Shown here: positions 27,038 through 36,873 of the stretch, piece after piece | How the letters are laid out: each line of letters begins with the position of its first letter | Position numbering within the stretch: position 1 is the first letter of the stretch | Assembly: GCA_049487715.1 (NCBI GenBank) | Contig: CP150575.1 | Coordinates: 434,001 to 498,000 of the forward strand | DNA: 64,000 bases | Source: Pycnococcus provasolii | Lineage: Eukaryota > Chlorophyta > Pseudoscourfieldiophyceae > Pseudoscourfieldiales | Reading direction: 5' to 3' | The notes under the pieces: model-generated | The model's input: only the letters and a program-made list of their open reading frames with translations | Databases searched by the model: none | What the model was told of the DNA's origin: nothing | Position numbers and translations under genes: made by a program

Positions 27038-29821
27038 TCACGTGTGCGATGCAAAGTGCGTGTCCACGCCACCACCCATCCAACCCTCGCTTTCGCACGC
27101 CATGCCAAAGGCTGTTCCACATGCCACTGTGCGAGGTTCCGCCTCGTCGTGGAAGTGGCACTCTTTCAATTTGCTGCGAAGCGCTTGAAGTGCCGATGCA
27201 TGCGAGGGCTCCGCCACCACCGAAGACGCGCATCCAACCACCACCAACTCCAGCGTTCCAGCGCGAGCAAGCGAGACGAGAGCCTCGAGATCCTCGAGGG
27301 CCATGGCGCTACCGTCGACGACGCGTAGCGATCGCAGCGTGCGAAGTCCGGCGAGGCGCTGCACAATGCCCTCGCCATCGCTTCCCACGTTCGAAGAGAG
27401 CGTCAGATGCTGCAGCGATTCCGTCCACAGATCAAACTCGTACGGAAAGCACACGTTCTCGGTGCGGCCGAGTTCAAGCACGCGCAGGCGTGGCAGCTGC
27501 ATCGATCGCAGATCGTACACGGGAAGATTGTTCACCTTGGACACCGTCGTGTCCTCATCAGGATCGCGACGCCTTCTCTCGCCGCGGCCGGGTCCAGCTT
27601 CACCCTTCTTCTTTCCTCCCTCTCTCTTCGCCGCCGCCTTGGCCTTCTCCTTCTCTTTCCTCTCCTCAATCTTCTTACGGTCAAGCTCCCTCTTCACCTC
27701 CGTAGGCTCAGGCTCGGGTTCGTCACCACCCTTGCCATGCACGTACTCCACATTCAGGACGACGTGCGTTAGATTTGTGAGCAGGCGCAAGCTCGTCAGC
27801 GTGGTGCGGTTGATGCGCATCGGAAGCTCCGGCTCGGTTGGCCATGGCGCATTCATCGTTAAAACTCGAAGCGCCTTGAAGTTGAGCAGGGCAATAGCAC
27901 CGCCGTCGCGCATCTGCACGAATGGCAGACTTTTCAAGTGCAGCTCGCGCACCGACTCGCCTCTCTCGCCAAAGTCGCGGAACGCCTCGTCGGTGATTGC
28001 AAGGTGCTCGAGCGCGAGCGTGCGAAGCGATGTGCAGTGCTTGATGAGGAGGCGCACGCACTTGTCCGTGATTTGCGGCAAATGGCTCAGGCAAACAACC
28101 GTCAGACAGCTGGCAAGTGCCCCCTTGCGTATCATCGGTCGCAGCGTAGCCTCCGTGACGGTGTCGAAGTGTGCGACACGCAGCGCGTGGAATGCCTTCG
28201 AGGTCGCCTCCGGCGTCCGTGGTGGCTCCTCCTCAGCCGCGTCCACGGCATCCGCCGCCGCGCGCCGTGCTGCCATTGCCGCCGCGGCTCCACGGAGTGC
28301 GTCTGCCGCCACGCGCGTGAGCTTCTGAGGCGATCTGTCCTTTTGCGCCGACTTTGCCCTCTCCGCCGCCTGTTCCTTCACTTGCCTAGCCGCGAGAGCG
28401 AAGCGCTTTCTCGCGCGCTGCGCCGCAGCCATGCGAATGCTCAGACCGTCGTCGAGCGCCAACATCACCGCGGCGACGGTGTCGGCGGCATGGTCATCCT
28501 CGACCACGTCGTTCTCCAGCGAGAGAGACAGCAGCCGTCCTCCTCCCGGACGGCCGTCCACAGCCTCGCGGAAGAGGCGCGTCCACGAGTTGGCACCAAG
28601 CTGCCACAGCCCATCCTCGTCCGCCTCGAGAAGGTAAGGTGGCACCTCCATCACCGCGTCCGCGCGCTCGGCACGCGCTCTCGCGCGCTCGTCGGCATCC
28701 ATCAGTCCAGCGCCGAAGCGATGGCCCTCCCATCCCACCGCGTCGATGTGCGTAAGCTCCCAAAGGTTGCGTATGCACATGCGAGATACTCCCGCGGCGA
28801 GCAGCATTGCAAGCATGCGCCTGTCAAGCCGCACGTGGTGCATCATCTCCACCATGAGTGCCTGCGCCATAGCATGCTGCGAGGTTGGCAACATGGAGAG
28901 CTGCAGAGTAGGCGGCATCGAGGCGATGTGAGGCAGCGCGTGCACCGCAGCAACGCGCGCGGCGAGCACCTTCAGCATTGGCACGCGGGATACGGACTGG
29001 CACGCGCACACCTGGCGCGTTTCACCGTCGTTGCATCGTCCCCACGTCGCCGTGGCGTCAGAACGCATGACGGCATCACGATCTGCGTTGCGTGAGAAGT
29101 AGTGCGTGCGTGGTCTTTGCCGCGCACCTCTCGAAACGCCGTATCCTGTGTGCATGAGTACGCACCTGCCTCTGCTCTGGAATGGCGGCGGCGGTCCTGA
29201 CGAGTCGTCGACGGGTGTGCGATTTGGCGGCGGCGGTTGTGCTGTCGCCTGAACAGATCTCCATACAACAGATAGACGCTGTGCAGGTCTGTTGGATTCT
29301 GTTGGTTCTTCTTCGTTGTCGCCGCCGTCGTCGTCGTCTGGTGGCATAGGCGGCACCTCGTTGATTTCGCCGTCGCCGTGGAAGAACCGCACTTCGTTGT
29401 CGTTGCTGGTGGTCGTCGGCGAAGGTTCCTCGAGATACAAGGCGGCCGCATCGTCCGTGTCAGACGTTCGGTCGGCGTACGGGTTGTGTGCAAACGCGGA
29501 CGCAGCCCCCGGTCGTCGCGTTTGTCCCATCCTTCCCGGCAGTTTGTCGACGACGTGCGTGTGTCTGTCCATGACGCGTCTCCACATGGACGTTTGTGGT
29601 GGAGACGCGTCATGGACAGACTCGCCGTACTTTAGCACGGCGAGTATGCGCTGCTGAAAGTGCTGGTCCCTATGCCTCCTTGCCCCACCCTCAGAATCTT
29701 GAGCTTGCACGAGATTCTGCGCCTGCTGATGCTGAACAGCCTGAGCCTGAGCGTCGCCGCCGAAGAGGTACGCGTGCTCTTCAGCTGTTAACGCGAGCTC
29801 CTCAGCGGCATCTTCCGCCAT
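27038..29821 (-). CDS. Leucine-rich-repeat protein (F-box/AMN1-like LRR layout)
   Basis: 927 aa from the first ATG (29821); the frame stays open to 29851. The N-terminal ~300 residues are low complexity (Gln, acidic and Pro runs). Residues ~300-500 are helical and Arg/Ala rich. From ~560 there are irregular LRRs of the cysteine-containing/RNI type: LRTLALEHLAITDEAFRDFG, ELHLKSLPFVQMRDGG, LRVLTMNAPW, LTHVVLNVEYV, LRVLELG, LQHLTLSSNVG, LRSLRVVDGSAMALEDLEAL. A charged Lys/Glu insert (about 730-790) splits the repeats. An F-box was not recognised, so a role as ubiquitin-ligase adaptor is only one option. A 22-bp inverted repeat lies in its 5' coding part. Confidence 0.7.
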   Translation of the reverse strand: MAEDAAEELALTAEEHAYLFGGDAQAQAVQHQQAQNLVQAQDSEGGARRHRDQHFQQRILAVLKYGESVHDASPPQTSMWRRVMDRHTHVVDKLPGRMGQTRRPGAASAFAHNPYADRTSDTDDAAALYLEEPSPTTTSNDNEVRFFHGDGEINEVPPMPPDDDDGGDNEEEPTESNRPAQRLSVVWRSVQATAQPPPPNRTPVDDSSGPPPPFQSRGRCVLMHTGYGVSRGARQRPRTHYFSRNADRDAVMRSDATATWGRCNDGETRQVCACQSVSRVPMLKVLAARVAAVHALPHIASMPPTLQLSMLPTSQHAMAQALMVEMMHHVRLDRRMLAMLLAAGVSRMCIRNLWELTHIDAVGWEGHRFGAGLMDADERARARAERADAVMEVPPYLLEADEDGLWQLGANSWTRLFREAVDGRPGGGRLLSLSLENDVVEDDHAADTVAAVMLALDDGLSIRMAAAQRARKRFALAARQVKEQAAERAKSAQKDRSPQKLTRVAADALRGAAAAMAARRAAADAVDAAEEEPPRTPEATSKAFHALRVAHFDTVTEATLRPMIRKGALASCLTVVCLSHLPQITDKCVRLLIKHCTSLRTLALEHLAITDEAFRDFGERGESVRELHLKSLPFVQMRDGGAIALLNFKALRVLTMNAPWPTEPELPMRINRTTLTSLRLLTNLTHVVLNVEYVHGKGGDEPEPEPTEVKRELDRKKIEERKEKEKAKAAAKREGGKKKGEAGPGRGERRRRDPDEDTTVSKVNNLPVYDLRSMQLPRLRVLELGRTENVCFPYEFDLWTESLQHLTLSSNVGSDGEGIVQRLAGLRTLRSLRVVDGSAMALEDLEALVSLARAGTLELVVVGCASSVVAEPSHASALQALRSKLKECHFHDEAEPRTVACGTAFGMACESEGWMGGGVDTHFASHT
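29564..29620. repeat. Perfect 22-bp inverted repeat inside the LRR gene
   Basis: The left arm 29564-29585 begins TCTGTCCATGACGCGTC, and the right arm 29599-29620 is its exact reverse complement, with a 13-nt loop. Both arms are translated in the LRR protein: GESVHDASPP and WRRVMDRH. Confidence 0.9.
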
Positions 29822-31446
29822 GGCGAGGAGCTTGCCCAACGGGGCTTGCACAACGCCTTGCAGGTCAACGAGTCAAACACTTTCCGCCCCCGGCCCGGGG
29901 CCCGGATCTGAGCTCGCCTTCGGGGGATCCGTCGGAGAACGGATGGGCTGTACTGGGAATTGCGAACTTCGGCGAAGCGTTTGGGGCCGGACCAAAAGTG
30001 CGCTCTTGCAAATTTGCAATGGCTGCTGCGCGTGTAAATAGGACTACCCGTCCATCTACGCGCATCTTCACCAATTCCTCCAAAATGAGTGAGAATCTTA
30101 GTGAGAATGAAGTCACGCGTAGCGTTAATGTTGCAGGACAACTTAGGCGTTGTTCAAGCAGTAGTTAGGCGTAGTAAGACGTGAGCGGTAGACGCGAGAA
30201 GACGCGCCACAGGTGCTTAAGACTGTGCGACGTGCACAAGAAAAAAGTAAGGGAAAGAAAGTTATGACGTTACTAAGAGAGAGAAAAAGGGAAAGAAAGA
30301 GCCTCCCGAGACCGTGAGGCCTCGAGGGAAGAGCAAAGCACGGCACGAGAGGGTGTCGACATCCTCTCGTCATGCCCGCTACAACGGTAACATATAACGA
30401 GGGCTCATGGGAGCCAATCGAAAAGAATCCAATCGAATCCAAGAGGGAACGGTTCTCACGTAGAGAAGACCAAAGAGAAGGAATCTATATATGTAACCAT
30501 TCTCAAAGTAAACGAAGTAAACGCGTTGGCCAAACGCGTTGGCCATTGGAGGCCATACACAACCAGAGCTAACCTTATCACTTAAGACAAACCAATAAAA
30601 TATCCAGTGGAGACCAACAAGTATGCTGGCGGCGCACGCGCGGACGGCAGGCCTGAGGTCACCATTTTGCAATAGCATGGGCGGCGCGGCTGAATGCATG
30701 GTGGAAGGACAACGGAAGGACAACGCGCAATTGAGTGGGCAGTGCGCAAGGAGGGGGGGCAAGGTAGGGGGGTGGCCTGCGTAAGGCAAAGGAGGCAAGA
30801 GGGTGGCCTGCGTAAGGCAAAGGAGGAGGCAAGAGGCAGTGTGGAGTTCATACGGTCATATCTTCCTCCCAACCTCAATTAGGGGTCACAACTGCGTCAA
30901 ATATGACGCAGTTGTGACCCCTAACCCTAGCCCTAGTATGGGGATATACAGAAACATATCAAAGAGGGATCCCAAATACAGGAAGAGTCCCTAAGAGTCC
31001 CTAAAAGTCCCTAAACGAGAGGGTATTCCCCAAAGTACTCACAATTTCCCTCTCGCACACACTACAAAAAAAATAGCAAGTACGTGTGCCTGAATGAGCA
31101 AAAGAGCTCTAGCAGCCAACAAACTCGCTACGACGACCATCGTGAAACGGTCAGCGCCAAGACCGACGGCCGCACCGGCGACTTCTCATTCGCCAGGACG
31201 AGATAGCGGACGAGACAGCGGACGAGAAAATCCTTCGGCGAAGCGACAAAAGACGGCACGTCCAGGCGACGACGAAAGGAGAGAGACCGGCGGGCCCAAA
31301 TCGGGCCAATTGCCGGCCCTTATTTAGGGGGGGGGGGAGAGGAGGCGAGGCTCTTCCCGGGTCCGGCCGGATTCTCTGCCCCTCCCCCTCCGTCCCATTC
31401 GTCACATCAGTGCCCGCCGACGAATAATTTTCCTCCTTCGCATGTC
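29822..31446. other. Gene-poor 1.6-kb region
   Basis: No convincing gene. Contents: a GCGTTGGCCAAACGCGTTGGCC direct repeat near 30520; a GGTGGCCTGCGTAAGGCAAAGG repeat (30771, 30802); the long palindrome at 30879-30924; a telobox-like CTAACCCTAGCCCTA at 30921; and a G10 tract near 31327. A 77-codon Lys/Arg-rich frame (31094-31327) could be a small protein, but composition alone does not support it. Confidence 0.4.
30879..30924. repeat. 21-bp perfect palindrome with 4-nt loop
   Basis: The left arm 30879-30899 begins TTAGGGGTCACAACTG; the loop is AATA; the right arm 30904-30924 is its exact reverse complement, ending GTGACCCCTAA. The right arm runs directly into CCCTAGCCCTAG, so the outer ends are telomere-like. 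Confidence 0.92.
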
Positions 31447-32736
31447 ATGCGCGACTTGAGCCCTTTCGCGTCATCGTTCCTCTCCGTCGCTCGCACTCTC
31501 CGCTGCTCGCCGTGCTCCGAAAGCGCCGCCTCGTTTCTGTCGCAACATGTACACGCACACCCGCACATACTCGTTTCGCACACGGCTCTTAAGGGCATGG
31601 CCATCGTCACGTCAGAGCGCATCCCATCAGGGACCAAGCTCATGTCCGTCTCCCAACAAGCATGGCAACCGCTCAGCTGTCCCGCTCCGCCACCGCCGGC
31701 AAACCTCATTGACGCGCTCAAGATGGCAGGAGATTCGCAAGCACGCACGGCGTGGACCGCGCGCCTCGCTCGTTTCGCGTACGATACCGCCGTCGAGGGC
31801 GCGACACGGAAGCGCGATGGGTCGTCGTGCGCGTGCGGATTTGCACCAAATACAGCGCAACCGCCGTCAGGACCTTCGGCTTACGTGCGCGTGACGACAC
31901 CTCGTGCAGATGACGTGTCTTTTCCTATCGTGCACGCAAACACGACACGAGGCGAGAAGGCACTCCACGGAACGGCAGCCTTCGCACAGGTCGGATCGCT
32001 TGCACGCGTTTGTGACGCTGCTGGAACAGCTTTGAGCGACGGATCTATGACGAACGACGACTTTCGACACTACTTCGCAACGATTACCAGTCGAGCTGTC
32101 TCTACCGAAGCGGCGCACGGTGGCGCAATCTTTCCAGGCCACGACCTTCTCAATCACAGCTCGCGTGCCAACGCGGAGGCGTCGGCGAACAACCTGGATG
32201 CTGATGACGGCGCGTTGGTTGTCAAGGCTATCGCGGACATTGGTGAAAACGAGGAAATCACGATCAGCTATTCGGGAAATCTCACGGCAAGTAAGTCGTT
32301 TCGCCTGTACGGGTTCGTCGACGGCGATGACGCGGACGCCGACGCTGTGTGTATCATTGGCGACGACTGGAAGGCGGTGCATGCCGAGTGCGTCGCATCG
32401 GGTGCTCCACAAGCGATTCTTGATAGCGTCGAGAATGCAGCAAATCAATCCGCGGTTATCGTTCCTGCGAATCTCAATGGTGTCGCGGAGCTTGCTGGTC
32501 CATTGGCAGATGCGATGCGAAAGGCCAATGTTGAGGCGTCTATGGCCACAGCGACGTCCGCGTACATTACTTTTGCCGTTCTTCGCGCCGCCGCAAGTAG
32601 GTTGATGATGGAAAGTGACAGCGACGACCACGACGACAAACTCGACGGTGCATTTGAGCTGGGTGCTCGTGCCGTCAAGCGCGCGGAAGGCAAAGCGTGC
32701 CTGTCCTTGTCGGAAACGCTCTCGAGCATGATGTGA
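31447..32736 (+). CDS. SET-domain protein lysine methyltransferase (SETD3/Rubisco LSMT type)
   Basis: 429 aa, intronless. It transfers methyl groups from SAM to lysine (or histidine) of non-histone proteins. The N-terminal ~30 residues are Ser/Arg rich and could target an organelle. The SET domain is split as in this class: HTALKGMAIVTSERIPSGTKL near the start; the hallmark FPGHDLLNHSSRANAE at ~228 (the DxxNH motif); then ADIGENEEITISYSG (~265) and the closing LYGF. A C-terminal helical substrate-binding part follows. Plastid and cytosolic members of the family both exist, so the substrate is unknown. Confidence 0.78.
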   Translation: MRDLSPFASSFLSVARTLRCSPCSESAASFLSQHVHAHPHILVSHTALKGMAIVTSERIPSGTKLMSVSQQAWQPLSCPAPPPPANLIDALKMAGDSQARTAWTARLARFAYDTAVEGATRKRDGSSCACGFAPNTAQPPSGPSAYVRVTTPRADDVSFPIVHANTTRGEKALHGTAAFAQVGSLARVCDAAGTALSDGSMTNDDFRHYFATITSRAVSTEAAHGGAIFPGHDLLNHSSRANAEASANNLDADDGALVVKAIADIGENEEITISYSGNLTASKSFRLYGFVDGDDADADAVCIIGDDWKAVHAECVASGAPQAILDSVENAANQSAVIVPANLNGVAELAGPLADAMRKANVEASMATATSAYITFAVLRAAASRLMMESDSDDHDDKLDGAFELGARAVKRAEGKACLSLSETLSSMM

Positions 32737-32814
32737 AATAACCATACTGTACTAAGATTATAACAGGAGTACAATGTTTACATAAATTTTTTTAAGAAGT
32801 ACAACACGTAGTGA

Positions 32815-34194
32815 TTATTGAGACAACTCGAACAGTTCCGGCGCGTCGTGAATCAGCTGCTTCATATGGCTCTCAGCCTCATCGCCATAGATGATGTCCA
32901 TGACCTCCTGAGGTGTCACATCCTTTGTAGTCAATTCATATTTCACCTCATCGACCATCGTGTGATTGCGCGAGCAGTCGACGCCGTACTGTTTGCGTGA
33001 AAACGACAACTTATCTTTTTTGCCATACATGCACCTCTGCGCGCGGTCGAGCACGACGATGCGTTTTGGTGGCAGTGGATTTTCGACAAAGTCGACGAGC
33101 AGGTGAACGCGCTCATCCTTGCCGACGGAGAGCCTGTGCGCGAGCACGTTGTTGAGTTCGAACACGAGTCCTTCGTCGACGGTGATGTTGCGCAGATATG
33201 CGTTCACCATACTTTTGCCTTTTTTCATGCTTTTGCTGTTGTTGGGAATTCTCACCTCAAAGTAGTAGTGCCCATCCCCGTTCGCCTCCTTTGGCACGAT
33301 GAGCGGCACGTGGAGTCTGTGCGCATCCTCCGCCCACCTCCCGCTGTCTTGGTGCATATTGATTGCGGAGTGCGGCGCCATGCGTGCGAGCTGCACGCGC
33401 AGCAGGTGTCTTTCGGTGTTGGCACCGTACCCAAGCGGCGCCATGACTTCACACAGCACTCGCATGACGAGCTTACGGAACGGCGACACGTTTTCGTCCC
33501 ACCACCATGGGAAGACGTAGACGTTGTGCGCGGCGTTGTCGGACATGATGAGGTGTATGCTTTCGACACCAGGTTTCGAGTGGTTCATGTGCACGGCGCG
33601 TCCGAGAAAGACTGCGTTGGTTCGTTCCTGCCCGATGCGCGTCCACGCGTTCGTCGGCAGGTTTGCAACGGCATGTTTGAGTTCTTTTATGTCGACGCGC
33701 TGCCATATTGTTTGCACGGGCGGTTCGTCGCCGTGGAGTTCGTTCCACGTGTCCAAGTCGGCGGATTGATTTTGTACCTCTAGGTCGTGCAGCTGCCATT
33801 CCGTTTGCGCGTTTGGCTGTTGTGTTTGCGCGAGCGAAATACACGCGTTGTCTTGTTTTAGCAGCTGGAGATACGACGCGCGGAGCGCATTGACACGCGC
33901 CGCCGGAAGCCCCGCTGCTGATCGCGGTGTGCCGCGAAGACGCTCATGTGACGCTGACGCCGGCCGATCAAGATCAAGATCACGGTATGGGTATGTCCTC
34001 CCAAGCAAGAGCCAGAAGAAGCCCAAGAGAAGGAAAAAAAGGACGACAACGCGCCCATGCCTGCGCCAGTGCATGAGCCTGATTACAATGCGCCTGATGA
34101 ATTTCTTTGATTTGGAATCGCGAGCGCGAGAGAGCGAGGAGGAGCCATACGCGAGGTCGACAGTGCTATGTCGATGTATTGCATTGCCGCGCAT
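32815..34194 (-). CDS. Aspartyl/asparaginyl beta-hydroxylase-like type II membrane protein
   Basis: 459 aa from the first ATG (34194). A basic cytosolic tail (RRIVIRLMHWRRHGR) is followed by one anchor (VVVLFFLLLGFFWLLLG, ~49-65) and a lumenal domain. The hydroxylase fold is shown by LLRVQLARMAPHSAINMH (first iron-binding His), RLHVPLIVP, GLVFELNNVLAHRLSVG (second His) and DERVHLLVDF (2-oxoglutarate-binding Arg). Members hydroxylate Asp/Asn in secretory proteins. The C-terminal ~90 residues (TPQEVMDIIYGDEAE) are not part of the domain. It is convergent with the SET gene, with 78 bp between the stops. Confidence 0.7.
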   Translation of the reverse strand: MRGNAIHRHSTVDLAYGSSSLSRARDSKSKKFIRRIVIRLMHWRRHGRVVVLFFLLLGFFWLLLGRTYPYRDLDLDRPASASHERLRGTPRSAAGLPAARVNALRASYLQLLKQDNACISLAQTQQPNAQTEWQLHDLEVQNQSADLDTWNELHGDEPPVQTIWQRVDIKELKHAVANLPTNAWTRIGQERTNAVFLGRAVHMNHSKPGVESIHLIMSDNAAHNVYVFPWWWDENVSPFRKLVMRVLCEVMAPLGYGANTERHLLRVQLARMAPHSAINMHQDSGRWAEDAHRLHVPLIVPKEANGDGHYYFEVRIPNNSKSMKKGKSMVNAYLRNITVDEGLVFELNNVLAHRLSVGKDERVHLLVDFVENPLPPKRIVVLDRAQRCMYGKKDKLSFSRKQYGVDCSRNHTMVDEVKYELTTKDVTPQEVMDIIYGDEAESHMKQLIHDAPELFELSQ

Positions 34195-34567
34195 GGTATG
34201 GCCGGTCCCGGACGCCACAGAATGCCTTGGAGGAGGGGGGAGGAGGGGGACTGGCGGAGGAGGCGACAGACTAAAGTTCACCACTTTAAATGTCCAATTA
34301 ATCTCACACCTGGGCTTCTAAAGCCGTGTAAATCTACTTAAGTTTCCGTCACAGACCACGTACTTTTTACACTACTTTTTATTCGGCTTTCCCACTTCAA
34401 TTCCCCTTTTAGTTTTTACTCAACCTTCCCAGGGGGCCTGACCTTAGTTGGATTTTAAAACAACGGGGTCACACAACTAGGAAGTACCCCCTCTCCTTTT
34501 TCCACCTGCCCGGCGCCATTGCCAGTTTTGGTCATCGTCGAAAGTTACAGTGCACATTCTACCTACG

Positions 34568-35230
34568 ATGATGCCGCCTCCGTCGTCGCCGTCGCCGTCG
34601 CCGTCGCCGTCAGCAGTCGTCACTCCTGGCAATATAAATCTAAAGACGACTTTCACGAATATAGTCATCCTGCTTCCCATCGTCGTCGCATCCATGGCGG
34701 TGCCCGTGCTCGTGCACAATCGAGACACGACGTCCACGATCATTCGAGATGTCGTCGCATTCGCAACACCGCGATGCGCAGTCATCGCGAACGGAATGTT
34801 TGCCGGCGCGCTCGTGTTCGTCTCCATGGTCGACATTCCTGCCGTGCTGCCACACCTGAGGCGATCGCAACGCATCCTTTGGTGGACGACAGGGCGCAAC
34901 TTCATGGTGCCGTTGGGAATCGGGTCAATCATGTCATCGACGACAGCGGCACTCACGTACGAGCAAAATGCCACACGCGCCGCGTGGATCCTCGCCGCAG
35001 GCGAAACACTCTTCGTGCTCCTATGGACGTGCTTTGTCATGGTGCGTGGAGCGATCATTCCTCTCCTGGATCTGCGCGATGCGAAAGACAGCGCACACGG
35101 AGAGATGCTTGAGAGAGACCTCGAAGTGCTTGTTCGGAGGTTCGAGGCGGCACACAACGTTCGCGTCTTCGTGCAGCTTGCAGCGTTTGCAACGATCGTC
35201 GCCGTGGCACTGTCACCAGATATGAGGTAG
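34568..35230 (+). CDS. Small multi-span membrane protein, DUF1772 (anthrone oxygenase)-like
   Basis: 220 aa from the first ATG. A Pro/Ser-rich start is followed by about four predicted membrane spans (IVILLPIVVASMAVPVLV; CAVIANGMFAGALVFVSMV; FMVPLGIGSIMSSTTAALT; ILAAGETLFVLLWTCFVMV) and a final short one. The arrangement 'ANGMFAGALVFVSMVDIPA' and a late segment before the last span recall DUF1772. The family includes fungal anthrone oxygenases, but most members have no known reaction. An unrelated four-span protein is possible. Confidence 0.5.
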   Translation: MMPPPSSPSPSPSPSAVVTPGNINLKTTFTNIVILLPIVVASMAVPVLVHNRDTTSTIIRDVVAFATPRCAVIANGMFAGALVFVSMVDIPAVLPHLRRSQRILWWTTGRNFMVPLGIGSIMSSTTAALTYEQNATRAAWILAAGETLFVLLWTCFVMVRGAIIPLLDLRDAKDSAHGEMLERDLEVLVRRFEAAHNVRVFVQLAAFATIVAVALSPDMR

Positions 35231-35277
35231 TAGTAGGTGCAATCATGATTGTTTGTTGTAATCATCATGCCCAACAT

Positions 35278-36528
35278 TCACACAGCCGCCTCGTTGTCTC
35301 CGCCACGAGATAGCATGCACGACGTGAGGCAGCCACGAGCTTCAAAGTCGCTGCGAATGCTCAGCAGACCCTCAGGCTTGGGCTCGACGCCATTCGTGCC
35401 ATCAGCGAGGCGGCGGAAGATGGCGAGATGGTCCCACGGGTGCGGAGGCACGTTCAGCGAAAGAGGCACGCCCATCTTGCGCAGACGCTCATCGTCCACC
35501 TCGCTCGCCCAGCCAAACTCCACCTTGCCGATGCGCTCGAGGCGAAAGCCGCAGCGACGCGCGAAGAGCTCGAGTTCCTCCCTGAGCCAGTGCTTCGTTC
35601 TCACGCCGCCACGCTTGAATACGCCGTTCGCTATGCCGTCCGCGGCCGCCTTGGGAGTCATCGGCTTCTCGAGGCGCGCATCCACGAGCCGCTGGCGGAT
35701 GTACAGCGCCGCTTCGGTGCTCGGAGCGACGACGAGCAGAGCGGCGCCGGGCACGAGCCTTCTTGCAATTTCCTGCATGATGGCTGTGTGGTGGTTTGTA
35801 TCCGGAGACAGCAGCACGTTCGCGCACACGCCGAAGTGCGCGCGTGGATACACGCCACGCAGCGTGGGCCTCGCGAGGTCCTCGACGCCGCACTGCACGT
35901 GCGTCCACCCGTTCGAGCCGACGAGCGCTTGCATCATATCCACGAGCTTTGGGCTGATGTCGACGGCAATGACGCGGTCAAATGCAGGCGCGAGGCTATG
36001 CAAGTAGCGTCCCGATCCCGCGCCAAAGTCGAACGCAACCGTCTCCGACTCGGCGCTTGCTGACTGACGCGCCGCGCTCGCGTACTCGTTGATGACGGAG
36101 CGTAGCACCTGTTTTTTGTCGCTGTCTATGGTGCTGAGCACCTCCTCTTCCCACCCTTTTTGTGCGAGCGCGTCCCAGTATCGAAGTGGGTTCGCCATTG
36201 CGTTTGCGCCAATTGCCGACGAGGCTTTCTTAGCCTTGCGCCTTGCAGGCACAGGTGCGGTGGCGGGTCGCCCAGCAGCAATGCTGTTCGCGGCTCGTAT
36301 GGTTGCCGCGGCTTTCTGCAAGGTTGCGGATGAGAGCCTTTTTGCTGGTGCGGTTGTCGTCGTTTTTGGTCTTGACAGCGGCGGCGACAGTGCGCGCGGC
36401 AGGATGGATGTTTGCAGGTGTTGACGTAGTGCACGACTGCCAGAAGAAGACTCGAGTGCCGGCGACGTCGACGGCCGACTTGTTGGTTCATGTTGGTGCT
36501 TTTGCTGCTGCTGCTGCTGCAACATCAT
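35278..36528 (-). CDS. Class I SAM-dependent methyltransferase
   Basis: 416 aa from the double ATG at 36528; the frame is open to 36576 without ATG. A Gln-rich start and an Arg/Ala-rich segment of ~110 residues, possibly a plastid or mitochondrial transit sequence, precede the Rossmann-like domain. Motif I is VAFDFGAGSGRYLHSL. It is followed by DRVIAVDISPKLVDMM (acidic end of strand 2), VQCGVEDL and FGVCANVLLSPD (motif with aromatic pocket), then LLVVAPSTEAA. The C-terminal part has EELELFARRCGFRLERIGKVEFGW, as in small-molecule methyltransferases. The substrate is unknown. Confidence 0.72.
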   Translation of the reverse strand: MMLQQQQQQKHQHEPTSRPSTSPALESSSGSRALRQHLQTSILPRALSPPLSRPKTTTTAPAKRLSSATLQKAAATIRAANSIAAGRPATAPVPARRKAKKASSAIGANAMANPLRYWDALAQKGWEEEVLSTIDSDKKQVLRSVINEYASAARQSASAESETVAFDFGAGSGRYLHSLAPAFDRVIAVDISPKLVDMMQALVGSNGWTHVQCGVEDLARPTLRGVYPRAHFGVCANVLLSPDTNHHTAIMQEIARRLVPGAALLVVAPSTEAALYIRQRLVDARLEKPMTPKAAADGIANGVFKRGGVRTKHWLREELELFARRCGFRLERIGKVEFGWASEVDDERLRKMGVPLSLNVPPHPWDHLAIFRRLADGTNGVEPKPEGLLSIRSDFEARGCLTSCMLSRGGDNEAAV

Positions 36529-36873
36529 GTCAACTTGAACGAGCGTTGACGAAGAATGGCGCGTGCTCAGTGCCAAAGTTCAGTTCAGTGGGACCTTTCG
36601 GTGGGGCTGGTAGAAAATATCACAAAGTGAAATCTGTAACACGTTGTTGGCCAAACGTAACAGCCCACGTGCGACGAGCACACATGCATGCAGAAAAAAA
36701 GCCAAAAACTCCGTGTGGGAGCAACCTCGTCGTGACGTGCCTCGGTCAAAACCCAACCTTGATCAGCAGCAGCAACACGCATGCCGTCTTGTTGGTGTTG
36801 TGTTGTGTTTCCCTTCTTCCTCCTCCTTCCTTTTCAGGATCACAAAATTTGCGTGATTCACCCCCTCACTCAC

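Noticed and set aside
27938-29095. 385-codon plus frame opposite the LRR gene
   Set aside because: Arg/His-rich composition typical of antisense GC-rich frames; LRR motifs are on the minus strand.
31094-31327. 77-codon basic frame before the SET gene
   Set aside because: Low complexity, no homologous feature seen; kept only as a note in the intergenic entry.
33103-33783. 226-codon plus frame opposite the Asp/Asn beta-hydroxylase gene
   Set aside because: Antisense shadow; the minus-strand protein has the hydroxylase motifs.
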